DNA of 64,000 nucleotides from JAZUCL01 sp045639125 (GCA_045639125.1 JAZUCL010000010.1:1-64000); one strand, 5' to 3'. Shown: positions 16,509-25,941, counted from the stretch's first letter. A program made the numbers and translations. Notes: generated by a model not told the origin, from the sequence alone.

Positions 16509-16967
16509 ATGGCGGAAGGCGTTAAAACTGTTTCAGCAAATCGCAAAGCATATCATGATTATTTTGTAGAAGAAAGTTTTGAATGTGGCATTGAATTGGC
16601 AGGCACTGAGGTCAAGTCTATTCGTCAAGGTGCACTCAATCTAAAAGACTCCTACTGTACAGTTAAAGACGGTGAAATTTTTGTTCGAAGTATGCACATA
16701 AGTCCATACGAAAAGGGAAATATTTTTAATAAAGACCCTCTTCGCCCAAGGAAACTTCTAATGCATAAGAGAGAGATAAATAGACTGTTTCAGTCAATAA
16801 AAAAGGACGGATACACAGTAATTCCTCTTTCCGTTTACTTTAAGGGTAGCCGTGTTAAGGTGGAGATTGGACTTTGTAAAGGAAAGAAACTCCACGATAA
16901 ACGTGACAGCATGGCAAAACGTGATGCAGGTCGTGAAATGGATCGTGCCATGAAATCAAGGCTGTAA
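16509..16967 (+). CDS. smpB: SsrA-binding protein
   Basis: A 152-residue RNA-binding protein that carries tmRNA to stalled ribosomes for trans-translation. The family pattern runs from NRKAYHDYFVEESFECGIEL and GTEVKSIRQG near the N terminus to the basic C-terminal tail LHDKRDSMAKRD, which reads the empty mRNA channel. The ATG at 16509 has GGAGG 7 nt upstream; an in-frame GTG at 16503 is too close to that site. It is directly upstream of its RNA partner ssrA (56 bp), the usual Firmicutes order. Confidence 0.96.
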   Translation: MAEGVKTVSANRKAYHDYFVEESFECGIELAGTEVKSIRQGALNLKDSYCTVKDGEIFVRSMHISPYEKGNIFNKDPLRPRKLLMHKREINRLFQSIKKDGYTVIPLSVYFKGSRVKVEIGLCKGKKLHDKRDSMAKRDAGREMDRAMKSRL

Positions 16968-17023
16968 ATTATTCTTAGAACAAATATGTCGGAGAGTAGG
17001 TTCTTTAATCGCAAAATAAACAT

Positions 17024-17403
17024 GGGGGCGTACCGGTTTCGACGGGGATGCTAAGACATGGATAGCGGGCAGCGTTGCGAATCGCTTTATAAATCGCACT
17101 TATAAATTAAAGAACAATAATTCTTACAGAGCAACTGCTCTCGCTGCGTAATTAAACGCAGCCGTCCTGTTCGGGAGGACTACGGCTCGAATTTGGGCGT
17201 GACTTAGTAGTGCACGTGAACGCAGTAAGCTTTGCCTGCGTCATGCATAATGAAGCTACCGAAGCGGTAAGCCTGTCGAGCGGCGAACCGCATAGGGAAA
17301 GGATCGGTGGGTGATACTACAGATCGGAATAGATCGACTGCGCCCGGAGAAGTCTGTGAGGCGGTGTTTTCGGACAGGGGTTCGACTCCCCTCGCCTCCA
17401 CCA
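17024..17403 (+). ncRNA. ssrA: Transfer-messenger RNA
   Basis: A complete 380-nt tmRNA. GGGGGCG at 17024-17030 pairs with CGCCTCC at 17393-17399 (one G-U), followed by A and an encoded CCA at 17401-17403. The 5' part has the conserved GTACCGGTTTCGACGGGG and the 3' part the T-arm GGGGTTCGACTCCCC. The tag frame ends at TAA 17149-17151 and reads NNNSYRATALAA at its end; the resume codon lies near 17110 but cannot be fixed by eye. It rescues ribosomes with SmpB and marks the product for proteolysis. Its 3' end is a classic integration target, and an integrase remnant follows. Confidence 0.96.
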
Positions 17404-17438
17404 AAAATACCACAGTACATTGTACTGTGGTATTTTCT
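17404..17438 (+). terminator. ssrA terminator
   Basis: A 15-bp perfect stem (17404-17418 with 17422-17436, loop ATT) starts immediately after the CCA end of tmRNA. The descending arm ends in TATTTT followed by C and TT. The A-rich ascending arm makes it potentially bidirectional. Confidence 0.85.
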
Positions 17439-17557
17439 TATTTATTGCATAAATTGCGGTTAAATCCGTACTTTTCTCATTTATACGGTGTATATTGTTT
17501 TAATATTCAGTTTTATTAAATTTTGAAATATAGGAAAATGACAAGTAAAATTACCAT

Positions 17558-17600
17558 GTGTCACAGTTTTTTAGCATTGATGTGACACGAAACGTGACAC
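17558..17600. repeat. GTGACAC repeats beside the integrase remnant
   Basis: GTGTCAC (17558-17564) is followed by two direct copies of its complement GTGACAC (17582-17588 and 17594-17600), the latter each followed by GAAA. They lie between the ssrA 3' end and the integrase stop, where arm-type recombinase sites of an integrated element would be expected. That role is inference. Confidence 0.4.
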
Positions 17601-17632
17601 GAAAAACTGACGGGAAGATGATAGGTGTGTAT

Positions 17633-17779
17633 CTATGCTTCCTTCGTCAGTTCAAGAAAATAGCGGTTAATTTTTTCAGCAATTTGCATTTTCTCAGAAG
17701 ACTGAGTGTGTTGATATACATTTTTCAAGACGCTGTTTGTTGCGTGGCCGAGGCGTTCCATGGCATATTTATCCGGGAT
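17633..17779 (-). pseudogene. C-terminal remnant of a tyrosine recombinase (integrase)
   Basis: The minus strand from about 17779 to the TAG at 17635-17633 encodes 48 residues ending FLELTKEA. They contain LGHATNSVLKNVYQHT, the C-terminal part of the phage-integrase catalytic domain with the GH motif and the tyrosine nucleophile. Everything upstream (the N-terminal and core domains and the Arg-His-Arg residues) is missing; an in-frame TAG appears at 17800 and the sequence there is instead the start of the polyvalent-protein fragment. The remnant lies 230 bp from the 3' end of ssrA, a standard target of this recombinase family. It is shorter than common gene-finding cut-offs. Confidence 0.85.
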
Positions 17780-17784
17780 ATACG

Positions 17785-20700
17785 AGGTTAAAGGCGGCTA
17801 CTTTTGCTGCATTACCATCTGTCTTGAAACAGGGAAAAATAATTGCACATAATGCTCCGTATGAAGGACACAATTACGACTCGTTTATTATTTCGGCACC
17901 TGTAACAATTGGAGAGGAAACCGTATACGTAGGTGCACTCGTTATAAAAGACCACATACAGCGGTACAAACTGCATGAGGTCTTAACAACAAACGAAAGC
18001 GGCATACCGCAAATTGTTGAAACGTATGACGATGTGTTATATGTGCCGAGAAAAGACGGGAAGTCGGGCATTGTCTACGTTAAGCAACACAATGGTACAA
18101 CCTACTATTTGGAACAGATAAGAAACGGTAATTTGCTTCAGAACAAGCAAATGATAAAAACGTCAACGGGAACAATTCCAAAAATTGAGGGACTTTATGA
18201 TGCTATCGACAAAAAATGGGGCATTTCAACCGCTCCAGATAAGTCAAATCTTCCCCGGATGTACGTCCAAGACGTCTGGAATAATGCCCCTACAGATACT
18301 ATACCACAATCGGGTAATATTGTCAATGAAGGCAACTCGACAGAAAGTGACATTGAAGGTGTAGATTCTGAATCTATTGAAAATCATCGTTTGAATGTGT
18401 TTTTACCTACAAGTGTACAGGCTACAATAGAGCGAACCGGCAGAATGTATGGAGTTGACCCTGAGACAATTAAGAGGGTTAAAAGGATTGCTGAAATTAT
18501 CGACCGCAAGATAGAATTTTATTCAAGTGACAGAGCGGGAGAAAACGGATATAGAAGTAAAAGGACAAACACCATATATGTCAATGCTAAAAGTCAAAAC
18601 CCTGTGGCACAGATTATTGCCCATGAACTGACGCATACCTTAGAGGGTACAGACGGATATATCCGTTTGCAGACACATATTTTTGACCGCATCCGCAACA
18701 CGACAAACGACCTTGATGTACAGAGAGAAAATAAAATACAGTTATATACTGAAAAAGGCGAACCACTTAAAGATAAAACGGCGGTGGATTATGAAATAGT
18801 TGCGGAGTTTGTGGAAAAGAATTTACTCACAAATGAAGCAAGTATTCGTGATTTTGTACGTCACGAACCAAAAGCAGGCGAATGGTTCTTAAATAAAATA
18901 TCTTCTTTGCTTGCACGTCTTGGCAATAAGCAGGCACAAGAACGTGTATTCTTGACAACAGCAAGAGATTTATATGTTTCTGCATTAAAGGAAAGCAGAA
19001 ATACGCCGACACAGACAGGAGTTTCACAGAATGTAAATGAGTATACTGAAAGTCAAGTGCCGACTAAAGAAGATATTTTGCCTAAGTCTGTTGACGAACA
19101 AACGGAATACACCGACAGTACAGCAGAAAATATTTCGTCTGAGTCTATGGACGAACAAGTGACATACACCGACAGCATAGAAGATGATGAGTATATTGAT
19201 GCTATTAAAGAGGCGTATGCAAGAGGCGAAATTTCCGAAGAGACGTTTGACAGATTGTTTGATGAATATTATTCAGGCGGCAGCGAAAGTCAGTTTAGTT
19301 TCAGTGAAACGGAGGACGGTCGTGCTGTTGCTGTGTTAGACAGTGACATTCTGAAAAATATTGACACTGCAAACTGGAATAAAACGACAAAGGAACAGGC
19401 AAAGCGTGCCGCAAAGTTGGCGTTGGATGCATTTCGAGATGGCGTAAAGGTCAATGGAATCACCTACAAGGTGAATCGCACTTCCAAACGAGAGTATACT
19501 CGTTCTAACGATACGGAGAAAACGTATCGGCAAACTCCTGAAATCTTTGCAGACAAAATGCGTATGGCTGCCAATGCCAATGATATTATCACAGCGACAA
19601 CATCATGGTCAAATGACGGTGTTTTGACACATCTGCGTAACGATTCATTTGTAGATTTCGCACATGGAAAGGTGCTGATTCAGGCTGGTCAAAACCAATA
19701 CGAAGCCGACACCGTGGTAGGAATTACAAAAGGCGGAGAATATGTTTTTTATGATGTGGTGGATATGAAGCCTACATACTTCAAAACAAAAGAGGAATCC
19801 TCCACCACCGCCTTCGACATGAAAGCCGTCAGCGATATACAGGAAGATTCCTCTACTGGTAGTATAACAGAACCTAAACAGAATGTCAAGCAGTTTAGTT
19901 TTGAAAAACCTGTGCAAAAGAGTGGAGAGCAGAAACAGGAAGTTCTTGCGAACTTACGAAAGTATGTAAATGGTGAGATGAGCAACAAGGCAATTCGTGA
20001 ATATATTGACGGATTGGATGAATCGGGATTTGGAAAACCTCTTAACTTGCCAACCTATGCACAGACAGAGGCACAAAGACTTGTGCGTACTGCCCATGAC
20101 CAGAATATGAGTGTTGAAGAATATCTCAATCTTAACTGGGAGAACTACGAGTATGACGGAGGCTTGAACGAAGTTGCAAAAGAAGCGTTGAAGTTCGAGC
20201 GTCAATATGGAGATAGGCAGTACAGCATCGCAAGGATGCAAAACTTGCCGTGGGAAGAACAACTCAGGCAATTTAGACATAGCGATACATTGGTGGTCGC
20301 AAAAGAACTTTACGATTTCCTTACAGACGATGGAATTAAGCAATTACCTTTAGCAATACCGCTAAGAGTTTTGACAAAGGCTCAGTCCGGGAAAGACGCA
20401 AACCATTCATTATCTTTAGATAGTATATATAATTTACAAGAAGCAATCTTAAATGCCCCTGTTGTTGTTGATAATCCTTCGAGAAATTCACTTGTTTTTT
20501 TGACTGGCTTAAAGGATGTTGGAGGGTATGTTGTTGCAGCCTTTGAAAAAAATGCAACATTTGATAACGACAAGGTTCATAAAGCGACAACGATTCACAC
20601 AAGAAACTCCCCAATGTCTGTGGCAGAAAAACTTGGAGAAGATGCAACTATATATATAAAAAAATACAATCTTGATTCAAACCTCAGGGAGTTCCTTTTT

Positions 20701-21072
20701 AATTCAGGAACGCTTAAAGCAAAAATCAAGATTGTTAACGGTAGTGTAGCAGAAGATGCGTTAAATGTCAATAGCAAATTTTCTGACAATCAGTTTTCTT
20801 TCTCAAATGACGATAGTTCCCAAACTGTACCTATGCGTAATGTACTTACAACGAAGGCAAGAGAATATCTTGCAAGAGTTGAGCGTGGTATGTTATCCTC
20901 GGTTGCCAATGCGTTGGGTGTGGACATTACTAACTATAGAGAGTATTTAATTGAAAGTATACAAAAAATCAGCGATGAATGTATGGCAATAGGAACTGTA
21001 AAGCAAGATACGATTGACAGTTTATTTGAGGAGGCTTACAGTAAGGTTGTCAGCGATGAGGCCATTGACTGA
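17785..21072 (+). pseudogene. Fragment of a phage/conjugative-element polyvalent protein with metallopeptidase motif
   Basis: An uninterrupted frame (open from 17737; 1111 codons) whose first 16 codons are only the antisense of the integrase remnant. From about 17785 it shows: a small domain (ALPSVLKQGKIIAHN to RYKLHEV) like those found repeatedly in polyvalent proteins; a spacer; a zinc-peptidase motif IIAHELTHTLEG at residues 293-304; an acidic segment with a tandem DEQ..YTDS repeat; a second domain near residues 560-690; and a third near 890-960 (VVVDNPSRNSLVFLTG). QFSF recurs at the three domain borders. There is no native start and the end is shorter than such proteins usually run, so it is probably a two-sided truncation that has not yet acquired stops. 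Exact domain families are uncertain without profile searches. Confidence 0.7.
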
Positions 21073-21158
21073 ATGGTTTCCATAGGTTAAATCCTTGACC
21101 ATGAAAGTGAAATGTACAAGGCAGTAAATTCTATACTATTTAGCAATAGGCAATTATA

Positions 21159-21187
21159 TTTACTTTAGTGTTGGTATATGGTATAAT
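21159..21187 (+). promoter_or_regulatory. Promoter of the citrate synthase gene
   Basis: TTTACT (21159-21164), 17 bp, TATAAT (21182-21187). It leaves a leader of about 155 nt before gltA in which I see no terminator or known riboswitch. The rest of the 275-bp gap (21073-21347) holds no gene and no copy of the ssrA 3' end. Confidence 0.55.
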
Positions 21188-21347
21188 AAATCCATAAAAG
21201 TTAGTGGGTAAAAAACTCGAAAAAACAGAAAACTCACCACAATATATTCAAACTCACATCGAAGTCGGATATAGAATGATGAGAGTTTAATAAGGTGTAT
21301 TAAAATAAGACAACAAAGGTAAAAAACAAATAAAGGAGGAAGTACAC

Positions 21348-22703
21348 ATGCAAAACCAAGAAATAATGACAGCACAAATATCTGAATTAACAAATCTCTG
21401 TAAAGAATCTTGCGTAATTGACAAAGAATTATATAAGAAGTTTGATGTAAAACGTGGACTAAGAGATCTAAACGGAAAAGGTGTTCTTGCAGGGCTTACT
21501 GACATATCAGAGATTAGAACAACCAAAATTGTTGATGGTCAGGAAGTTCAAATGGATGGTGAACTCTATTACAGAGGAATAAAAATCGACGATTTAATAA
21601 ACGGCTTTATGAGTGAAGGAAGATATGGGTTTGAGGAGACAACATATTTACTTCTTACAGGCAAGTTTCCCACTATTGATGAATTAAACGATTTTCGTGC
21701 ATTACTCGCATCATTTTATAAATTACCGAAAAACTTTGTGCGTGATGTGATTATGAAGGCTCCGTCAACTGATATAATGAACACGCTTACAAGAAGTGTA
21801 TTGTCACTGTTTCCGTATGACTCAAATCCAAACGACACATCATTAGATAATGTAATGCGTCAGTGTTTACAGTTAATTGCAGTAATCCCGGTATTTTCAG
21901 TATATAGTTATGCTGCAAATAGTTTTTATAACAACAGTGATTCTCTTATGATTCACCGACCAAACCCGAAATATTCAACAGCACAAAATTTCCTTCACAT
22001 GTTAAGACCTGATAGTGTCTTCACAGAACTTGAAGCAAAGGTACTTGATATGGCACTTGTTCTTCACGCAGAACACGGTGGCGGTAATAACTCATCATTT
22101 ACAACCCACGTGGTAACTTCATCGGGCACGGACACCTATGCTACCATTGCAGCAGCGTTAGGTTCTCTTAAAGGGCCAAAACACGGTGGTGCAAACATTA
22201 AAGTTGTTAAGATGTTTGAGGATATGAAAGCATCCATCAACACAGAAAATGATGCAGAGATTATCCAGTACCTTGAAGCACTTCTTGATGGAAAAGCGTT
22301 CGATAATGCAGGTCTCATTTATGGAATGGGGCATGCGGTATATAGTTTGTCGGACCCAAGAGCGATAATATTCCGTAAATCAGTTGCAAAACTTGCAGAA
22401 GAAAAAGGTATGGATAAAGAATTTGCTTTCTACGAAAAGGTTGAAAAATATGCACCTGAAATTATTGCAAAGAAAAGAAAAATTTATAAAGGCGTATCAG
22501 CAAACATTGACTTCTACAGTGGCCTTGCATACAGTATGTTAAATATCCCGTTGGAACTATACACACCACTTTTTGCAACAGCAAGAATATCAGGTTGGAG
22601 TGCACACCGTATGGAAGAACTTGTTAATGCAGGTAAAATTATAAGACCGGCATACAAAAGTGTGTCAATAGAGAAGAAATATGTGCCAATCAGTGAGAGA
22701 TAG
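21348..22703 (+). CDS. gltA: Citrate synthase
   Basis: Condenses oxaloacetate and acetyl-CoA to citrate. The 451-residue protein has the citrate synthase family fold: LHAEHGGGNNSSFTTHVV (first catalytic His), GSLKGPKHGGAN, IYGMGHAVYSLSDPRA (second His) and VSANIDFYSGLAY with the catalytic Asp, then RISGWSAHRMEE. An N-terminal extension of about 60 residues before the conserved core makes it longer than the roughly 370-residue Gram-positive form. AAAGGAGG lies just upstream of the ATG. It is monocistronic. In an anaerobe it would feed 2-oxoglutarate and glutamate synthesis through an incomplete cycle. 2-Methylcitrate synthase activity is a less likely alternative. Confidence 0.93.
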   Translation: MQNQEIMTAQISELTNLCKESCVIDKELYKKFDVKRGLRDLNGKGVLAGLTDISEIRTTKIVDGQEVQMDGELYYRGIKIDDLINGFMSEGRYGFEETTYLLLTGKFPTIDELNDFRALLASFYKLPKNFVRDVIMKAPSTDIMNTLTRSVLSLFPYDSNPNDTSLDNVMRQCLQLIAVIPVFSVYSYAANSFYNNSDSLMIHRPNPKYSTAQNFLHMLRPDSVFTELEAKVLDMALVLHAEHGGGNNSSFTTHVVTSSGTDTYATIAAALGSLKGPKHGGANIKVVKMFEDMKASINTENDAEIIQYLEALLDGKAFDNAGLIYGMGHAVYSLSDPRAIIFRKSVAKLAEEKGMDKEFAFYEKVEKYAPEIIAKKRKIYKGVSANIDFYSGLAYSMLNIPLELYTPLFATARISGWSAHRMEELVNAGKIIRPAYKSVSIEKKYVPISER

Positions 22704-22798
22704 GCTACACTGTCATGAACTGTTTCCAACACAACTAAATCACTGAAATGTAAATGTAAACAAATGGTTTGCGAAATTAAGTAAATGAGTCTAAAATC

Positions 22799-22833
22799 GG
22801 AGGATAGGCAAAAGCCTATCCTCCTTGTCTATT
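22799..22833 (+). terminator. gltA terminator
   Basis: An 11-bp perfect stem (22799-22809 with 22814-22824, AAAA loop) followed by TTGTCTATT. The stem is strong but the T-run is weak. Confidence 0.65.
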
Positions 22834-23019
22834 CACAATTGAGAGCAAGGCAAGATTATAACAGTGTTCAAAAGGATTCTGAACACACACTATCGCAGGT
22901 ATATGCAATGCCACTTTCGTTTCTCTTTAAGAAACGAAAGAAAAAATAGTTCACTATGACACAGTCTTATCTCCTTGACAGCATTTTTGAAAAATTCTCC
23001 AACTTTTTGTCGAAATCCA
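22834..23019. other. Non-coding stretch with two hairpins
   Basis: No convincing gene. GTGTTCA (22864-22870) pairs with TGAACAC (22880-22886), and CTTTCGTTTC (22914-22923) pairs with GAAACGAAAG (22931-22940). The second is followed by A on the plus strand and by mixed sequence on the minus strand, so it is not an intrinsic terminator. An open minus-strand frame of 60 codons here has no ribosome site and no recognisable product. Confidence 0.4.
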
Positions 23020-23048
23020 TTGACAAAAACGATTTTCAGTCTTATAAT
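23020..23048 (+). promoter_or_regulatory. Consensus promoter of the antiporter gene
   Basis: TTGACA (23020-23025), exactly 17 bp, TATAAT (23043-23048): a perfect sigma-A consensus, 80 bp upstream of the antiporter ATG. The leader contains a short CACAG/CTGTG stem near 23084-23098 but no riboswitch that I recognise. Confidence 0.75.
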
Positions 23049-23127
23049 TTCCATGCAAAACATTATATTCACAATTTCACAGCCTCAGTTTCTGTGGATT
23101 GAAGTATAGCATGAAAGGATTATAATT

Positions 23128-24426
23128 ATGAACACATTACTTAGTGTAGCGATTGCTTTGGCTGTTGGTCTGGCAATGTCAAGAGTAGTCAAGGTACTCA
23201 ATCTTCCGGCCGTTACCGGCTACCTCATCGCCGGTATTTTGGTAGGCCCGTACTGCCTTGGCTTTTTAGGCAACTTCATCGGTATTGAGGGACTTGGATT
23301 CACCTCCGAGGCATACGTCCACTCATTTGGCATTATCAGTGATGCTGCCCTCGGATTTATTGCCTTTGCTATCGGTGATGAGTTTAGACTGTCACAACTT
23401 AAAGCAACCGGTAAACAAGCCACAATAATCGGTATATTCCAAGCAGTAGCCACAACACTTATCGTTGATGCCGCACTTATAGGCCTTCATTTTGTACTTG
23501 GCGAGGAGATACTTCCTCTTACAACGGCAATAATTCTCGGTGCAATCGCATCAGCAACTGCACCTGCCGCTACTTTGATGGTTATAAAGCAATATAAAGC
23601 AAAAGGTAGACTTACAAGCCTTCTTCTTCCTATTGTTGCACTTGATGACGCTGTCGGCTTAATTATCTTCGCCATTTCACTTGGTACTGCAAAAGCATTG
23701 AAAAGCGGTGCAACAAACCTTATTGGTATTGTTGTAGAGCCTCTTGCAGAGATTATTTTCTCATTGGTACTTGGTGCAATTATAGGTTATCTTTTCTCCA
23801 TTGCACAGCGTTACTTCAAATCCAATTCAAAACGTCAAGCAGTTGCCGTTACAGCAATTTTTTTGGCAGTCGCTTTGTCTAAAATTAAACTCTTAGTTGG
23901 CGGTGTCCACATTGGATTTTCTTCTCTTCTCGTGTGTATGATGCTCGGTACAGTATTTTGCAATACTTGCGATACTTCTGCTGAACTTATGGAAAAAACA
24001 GACAAGTGGACAACTCCCCTATTTATTTTATTCTTTGTAATCAGCGGTGCTGAACTTCAACTCTCAGTCTTTTTGGATTGGTTTATCGTCATCATTGGTA
24101 TTGTGTATATTCTTTCAAGATGTATTGGCAAGTACTACGGTGCTAAATGGAGTTCAAAGTGGTCAAAGTGTGAGGAGAAAGTCGTTAAGTACCTTGGAAT
24201 TACCCTCTTCCCACAAGCGGGTGTTGCCTTGGGTATGTCGGCAATTGTTGCCACATCTCCTGAACTTGGCGGTGAGGGTGCGTTAATACGCAACATCGTT
24301 TTGTTTGGTGTTATGATCTACGAACTTGTTGGTCCTGCAATGACAAAATGGGCACTTAACAAGGCTGGCGAAATCTCCGATAAGGACGAATATCTGAAGA
24401 GTAAATTGAAAGTACAAAACCATTAA
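23128..24426 (+). CDS. CPA2-family cation:proton antiporter
   Basis: A 432-residue integral membrane protein with about twelve hydrophobic helices, resembling the membrane domain of Kef and NapA-like antiporters. PAVTGYLIAGILVGP near residue 28 is the family's opening signature, and the adjacent acidic pair in IVALDDAVGLI is the ion-binding DD motif of electrogenic members. There is no C-terminal RCK (TrkA-N) domain, so it lacks the regulatory part of KefB/C. AAAGG precedes the ATG. It is convergent with the trkA-trkH operon, suggesting a counterpart to potassium uptake; whether it exchanges sodium or potassium is unknown. Confidence 0.9.
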   Translation: MNTLLSVAIALAVGLAMSRVVKVLNLPAVTGYLIAGILVGPYCLGFLGNFIGIEGLGFTSEAYVHSFGIISDAALGFIAFAIGDEFRLSQLKATGKQATIIGIFQAVATTLIVDAALIGLHFVLGEEILPLTTAIILGAIASATAPAATLMVIKQYKAKGRLTSLLLPIVALDDAVGLIIFAISLGTAKALKSGATNLIGIVVEPLAEIIFSLVLGAIIGYLFSIAQRYFKSNSKRQAVAVTAIFLAVALSKIKLLVGGVHIGFSSLLVCMMLGTVFCNTCDTSAELMEKTDKWTTPLFILFFVISGAELQLSVFLDWFIVIIGIVYILSRCIGKYYGAKWSSKWSKCEEKVVKYLGITLFPQAGVALGMSAIVATSPELGGEGALIRNIVLFGVMIYELVGPAMTKWALNKAGEISDKDEYLKSKLKVQNH

Positions 24427-24441
24427 TAATTTCAATAAAGT

Positions 24442-24473
24442 TAACGCCTCTGTTTTTACAAACAGAGGCGTTA
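24442..24473 (+). terminator. Shared terminator between the antiporter and trkH
   Basis: A 14-bp perfect stem (24442-24455 with 24460-24473, TTAC loop). T-rich sequence follows on the plus strand, and the trkH stop lies 5 bp beyond, so one hairpin ends both convergent transcripts. Confidence 0.85.
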
Positions 24474-24477
24474 GTGT

Positions 24478-25938
24478 TTATTTTTTATCTTTTACTTTTC
24501 GTATCTTCCATGCCGACGGAGCAAGTACAACAAGAAGTGGGAAAATTTCAAGTCTGCCTAAGAGCATTGCTACTGTCAGCACAAGTTTTACAAATGGAGA
24601 GAATACTGCAAATGAACCAGTCGGTCCGACAACTGCAAATCCGGGACCAACATTGTTAAAGCACGCAGCAGTAGCACTTATCGTTGTTTCAAAGTCAAAT
24701 CCATCAACAGCCGTCAACATAAGAATTATAAAAAAGCAGATACTGTACACGGCAAAGTACGTCAAAACACTACGTTGTATATGGTCATCTACTTGTTGAC
24801 CCTCAAACTTTACTGATGTGACAGCACGTGGGTGAAGCATACGCCTAAGTTCCGTTCCAATCATCTTAAAAAGCATGATAACTCGTGACATTTTCAAACC
24901 ACCTGCCGTTGAACCTGCACATGCACCTACAATCATCAAGACAAATAATATGCTTTTTGATAATGTCGGCCACAAGTTAAAATCAGTAGTTGAAAAACCT
25001 GTGGTAGACATAATAGATGCAACCTGGAAAAACGAGTGGCGGATAGTTTCCGAATTTGTTTCATACATTTTTCCAAGATTTGCGAAAATCAAGATACTTG
25101 CTGTGCAAACGATTGCAATATACGTCCATAATTCTTGGTTCTTTCCTACTTGCCTAAACCGTCTTATGCATATAAGAAAGTATATATTGAAATTGACACC
25201 AAAAATTATCATAAATATAGTGATTACCCATTGTATATATGGTGAATATCCTGCTATACTGTTTGCTTTAGTACCAAATCCACCTGTACCGGCAGTACTA
25301 AAAGCATGAAGCAGACTTTCAAATAGAGGCATTTTACCAAGGTATAATAAAACTACCAATAATACAGTCATAGAAATATAGATAAGGTAAAGTGCCCTTG
25401 AAGTGTCTTTTGTACGAGGTGTCAGTTTTCCCACAATAGGACCCGGCATCTCCGCACGGATAATGTGGATTGCTCTGTCAGATATATTAGATACAAATGC
25501 AATAAGGAATACCAAAACACCCATACCGCCAATCCATATAGTAAAACTACGCCAAAACAGCATACCTTTACTCATTGATTCTATATCGGTTAAAATTGAC
25601 GAGCCTGTTGTAGTAAGTCCACTGACTGTTTCAAATAATGCATCAATATATGATGGTATTTCACCGCTGATGTAAAAAGGCAATGCACCGATAAATGCTG
25701 TTGACAGCCATGCAACTGCAACGATAATAAAACCCTCTCTTGCATATAAAACATCATTTTTAGTATTAAATACACGTATTAGCAATAAACCTAAAAGGAG
25801 CGACAACACGGCAGTTAATAAAAACGCAATGTAACCGTTTTCACCATAGTAGATTGAGACGAACATAGGCAAAAGAAGCAATGCCGACAAAGTCATCAAA
25901 AGTCTGCCAATGACACCAAACACCTGTTTATAGTTCAA
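24478..25938 (-). CDS. trkH: TrkH/KtrB-type potassium uptake protein, membrane subunit
   Basis: A 486-residue potassium channel-like transporter with about ten to twelve hydrophobic segments. Loops with the selectivity Gly appear four times: SGLTTTGSS, STAGTGGFG, MSTTGFSTTDF and FNNVGPGF, the four P-loops of the SKT superfamily. It forms the pore gated by TrkA. The ATG is 3 bp after the trkA stop and GGAG-like sequence (GAGGAGAG) lies within the end of trkA, so the two are translationally coupled. Confidence 0.94.
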   Translation of the reverse strand: MNYKQVFGVIGRLLMTLSALLLLPMFVSIYYGENGYIAFLLTAVLSLLLGLLLIRVFNTKNDVLYAREGFIIVAVAWLSTAFIGALPFYISGEIPSYIDALFETVSGLTTTGSSILTDIESMSKGMLFWRSFTIWIGGMGVLVFLIAFVSNISDRAIHIIRAEMPGPIVGKLTPRTKDTSRALYLIYISMTVLLVVLLYLGKMPLFESLLHAFSTAGTGGFGTKANSIAGYSPYIQWVITIFMIIFGVNFNIYFLICIRRFRQVGKNQELWTYIAIVCTASILIFANLGKMYETNSETIRHSFFQVASIMSTTGFSTTDFNLWPTLSKSILFVLMIVGACAGSTAGGLKMSRVIMLFKMIGTELRRMLHPRAVTSVKFEGQQVDDHIQRSVLTYFAVYSICFFIILMLTAVDGFDFETTISATAACFNNVGPGFAVVGPTGSFAVFSPFVKLVLTVAMLLGRLEIFPLLVVLAPSAWKIRKVKDKK

Positions 25939-25941
25939 AAG

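Noticed and set aside
17204..17413. Minus-strand frame over the 3' half of tmRNA
   Set aside because: The region is fully explained by ssrA; the frame is an artefact of the tRNA-like part that is often mis-annotated as a hypothetical protein.
21073..21347. Possible attR (second copy of the ssrA 3' end)
   Set aside because: I read this interval and the relic for the T-arm/acceptor sequence of ssrA and found none, so the far boundary of the element is not visible.
22914..22940. CTTTCGTTTC hairpin as a terminator
   Set aside because: It is followed by A on the plus strand and by mixed sequence on the minus strand, so it lacks a T-run in either direction.
22890..23072. 60-codon minus-strand frame between gltA and the antiporter
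   Set aside because: No ribosome site, low-complexity basic and aromatic composition, and it overlaps the perfect promoter at 23020-23048.
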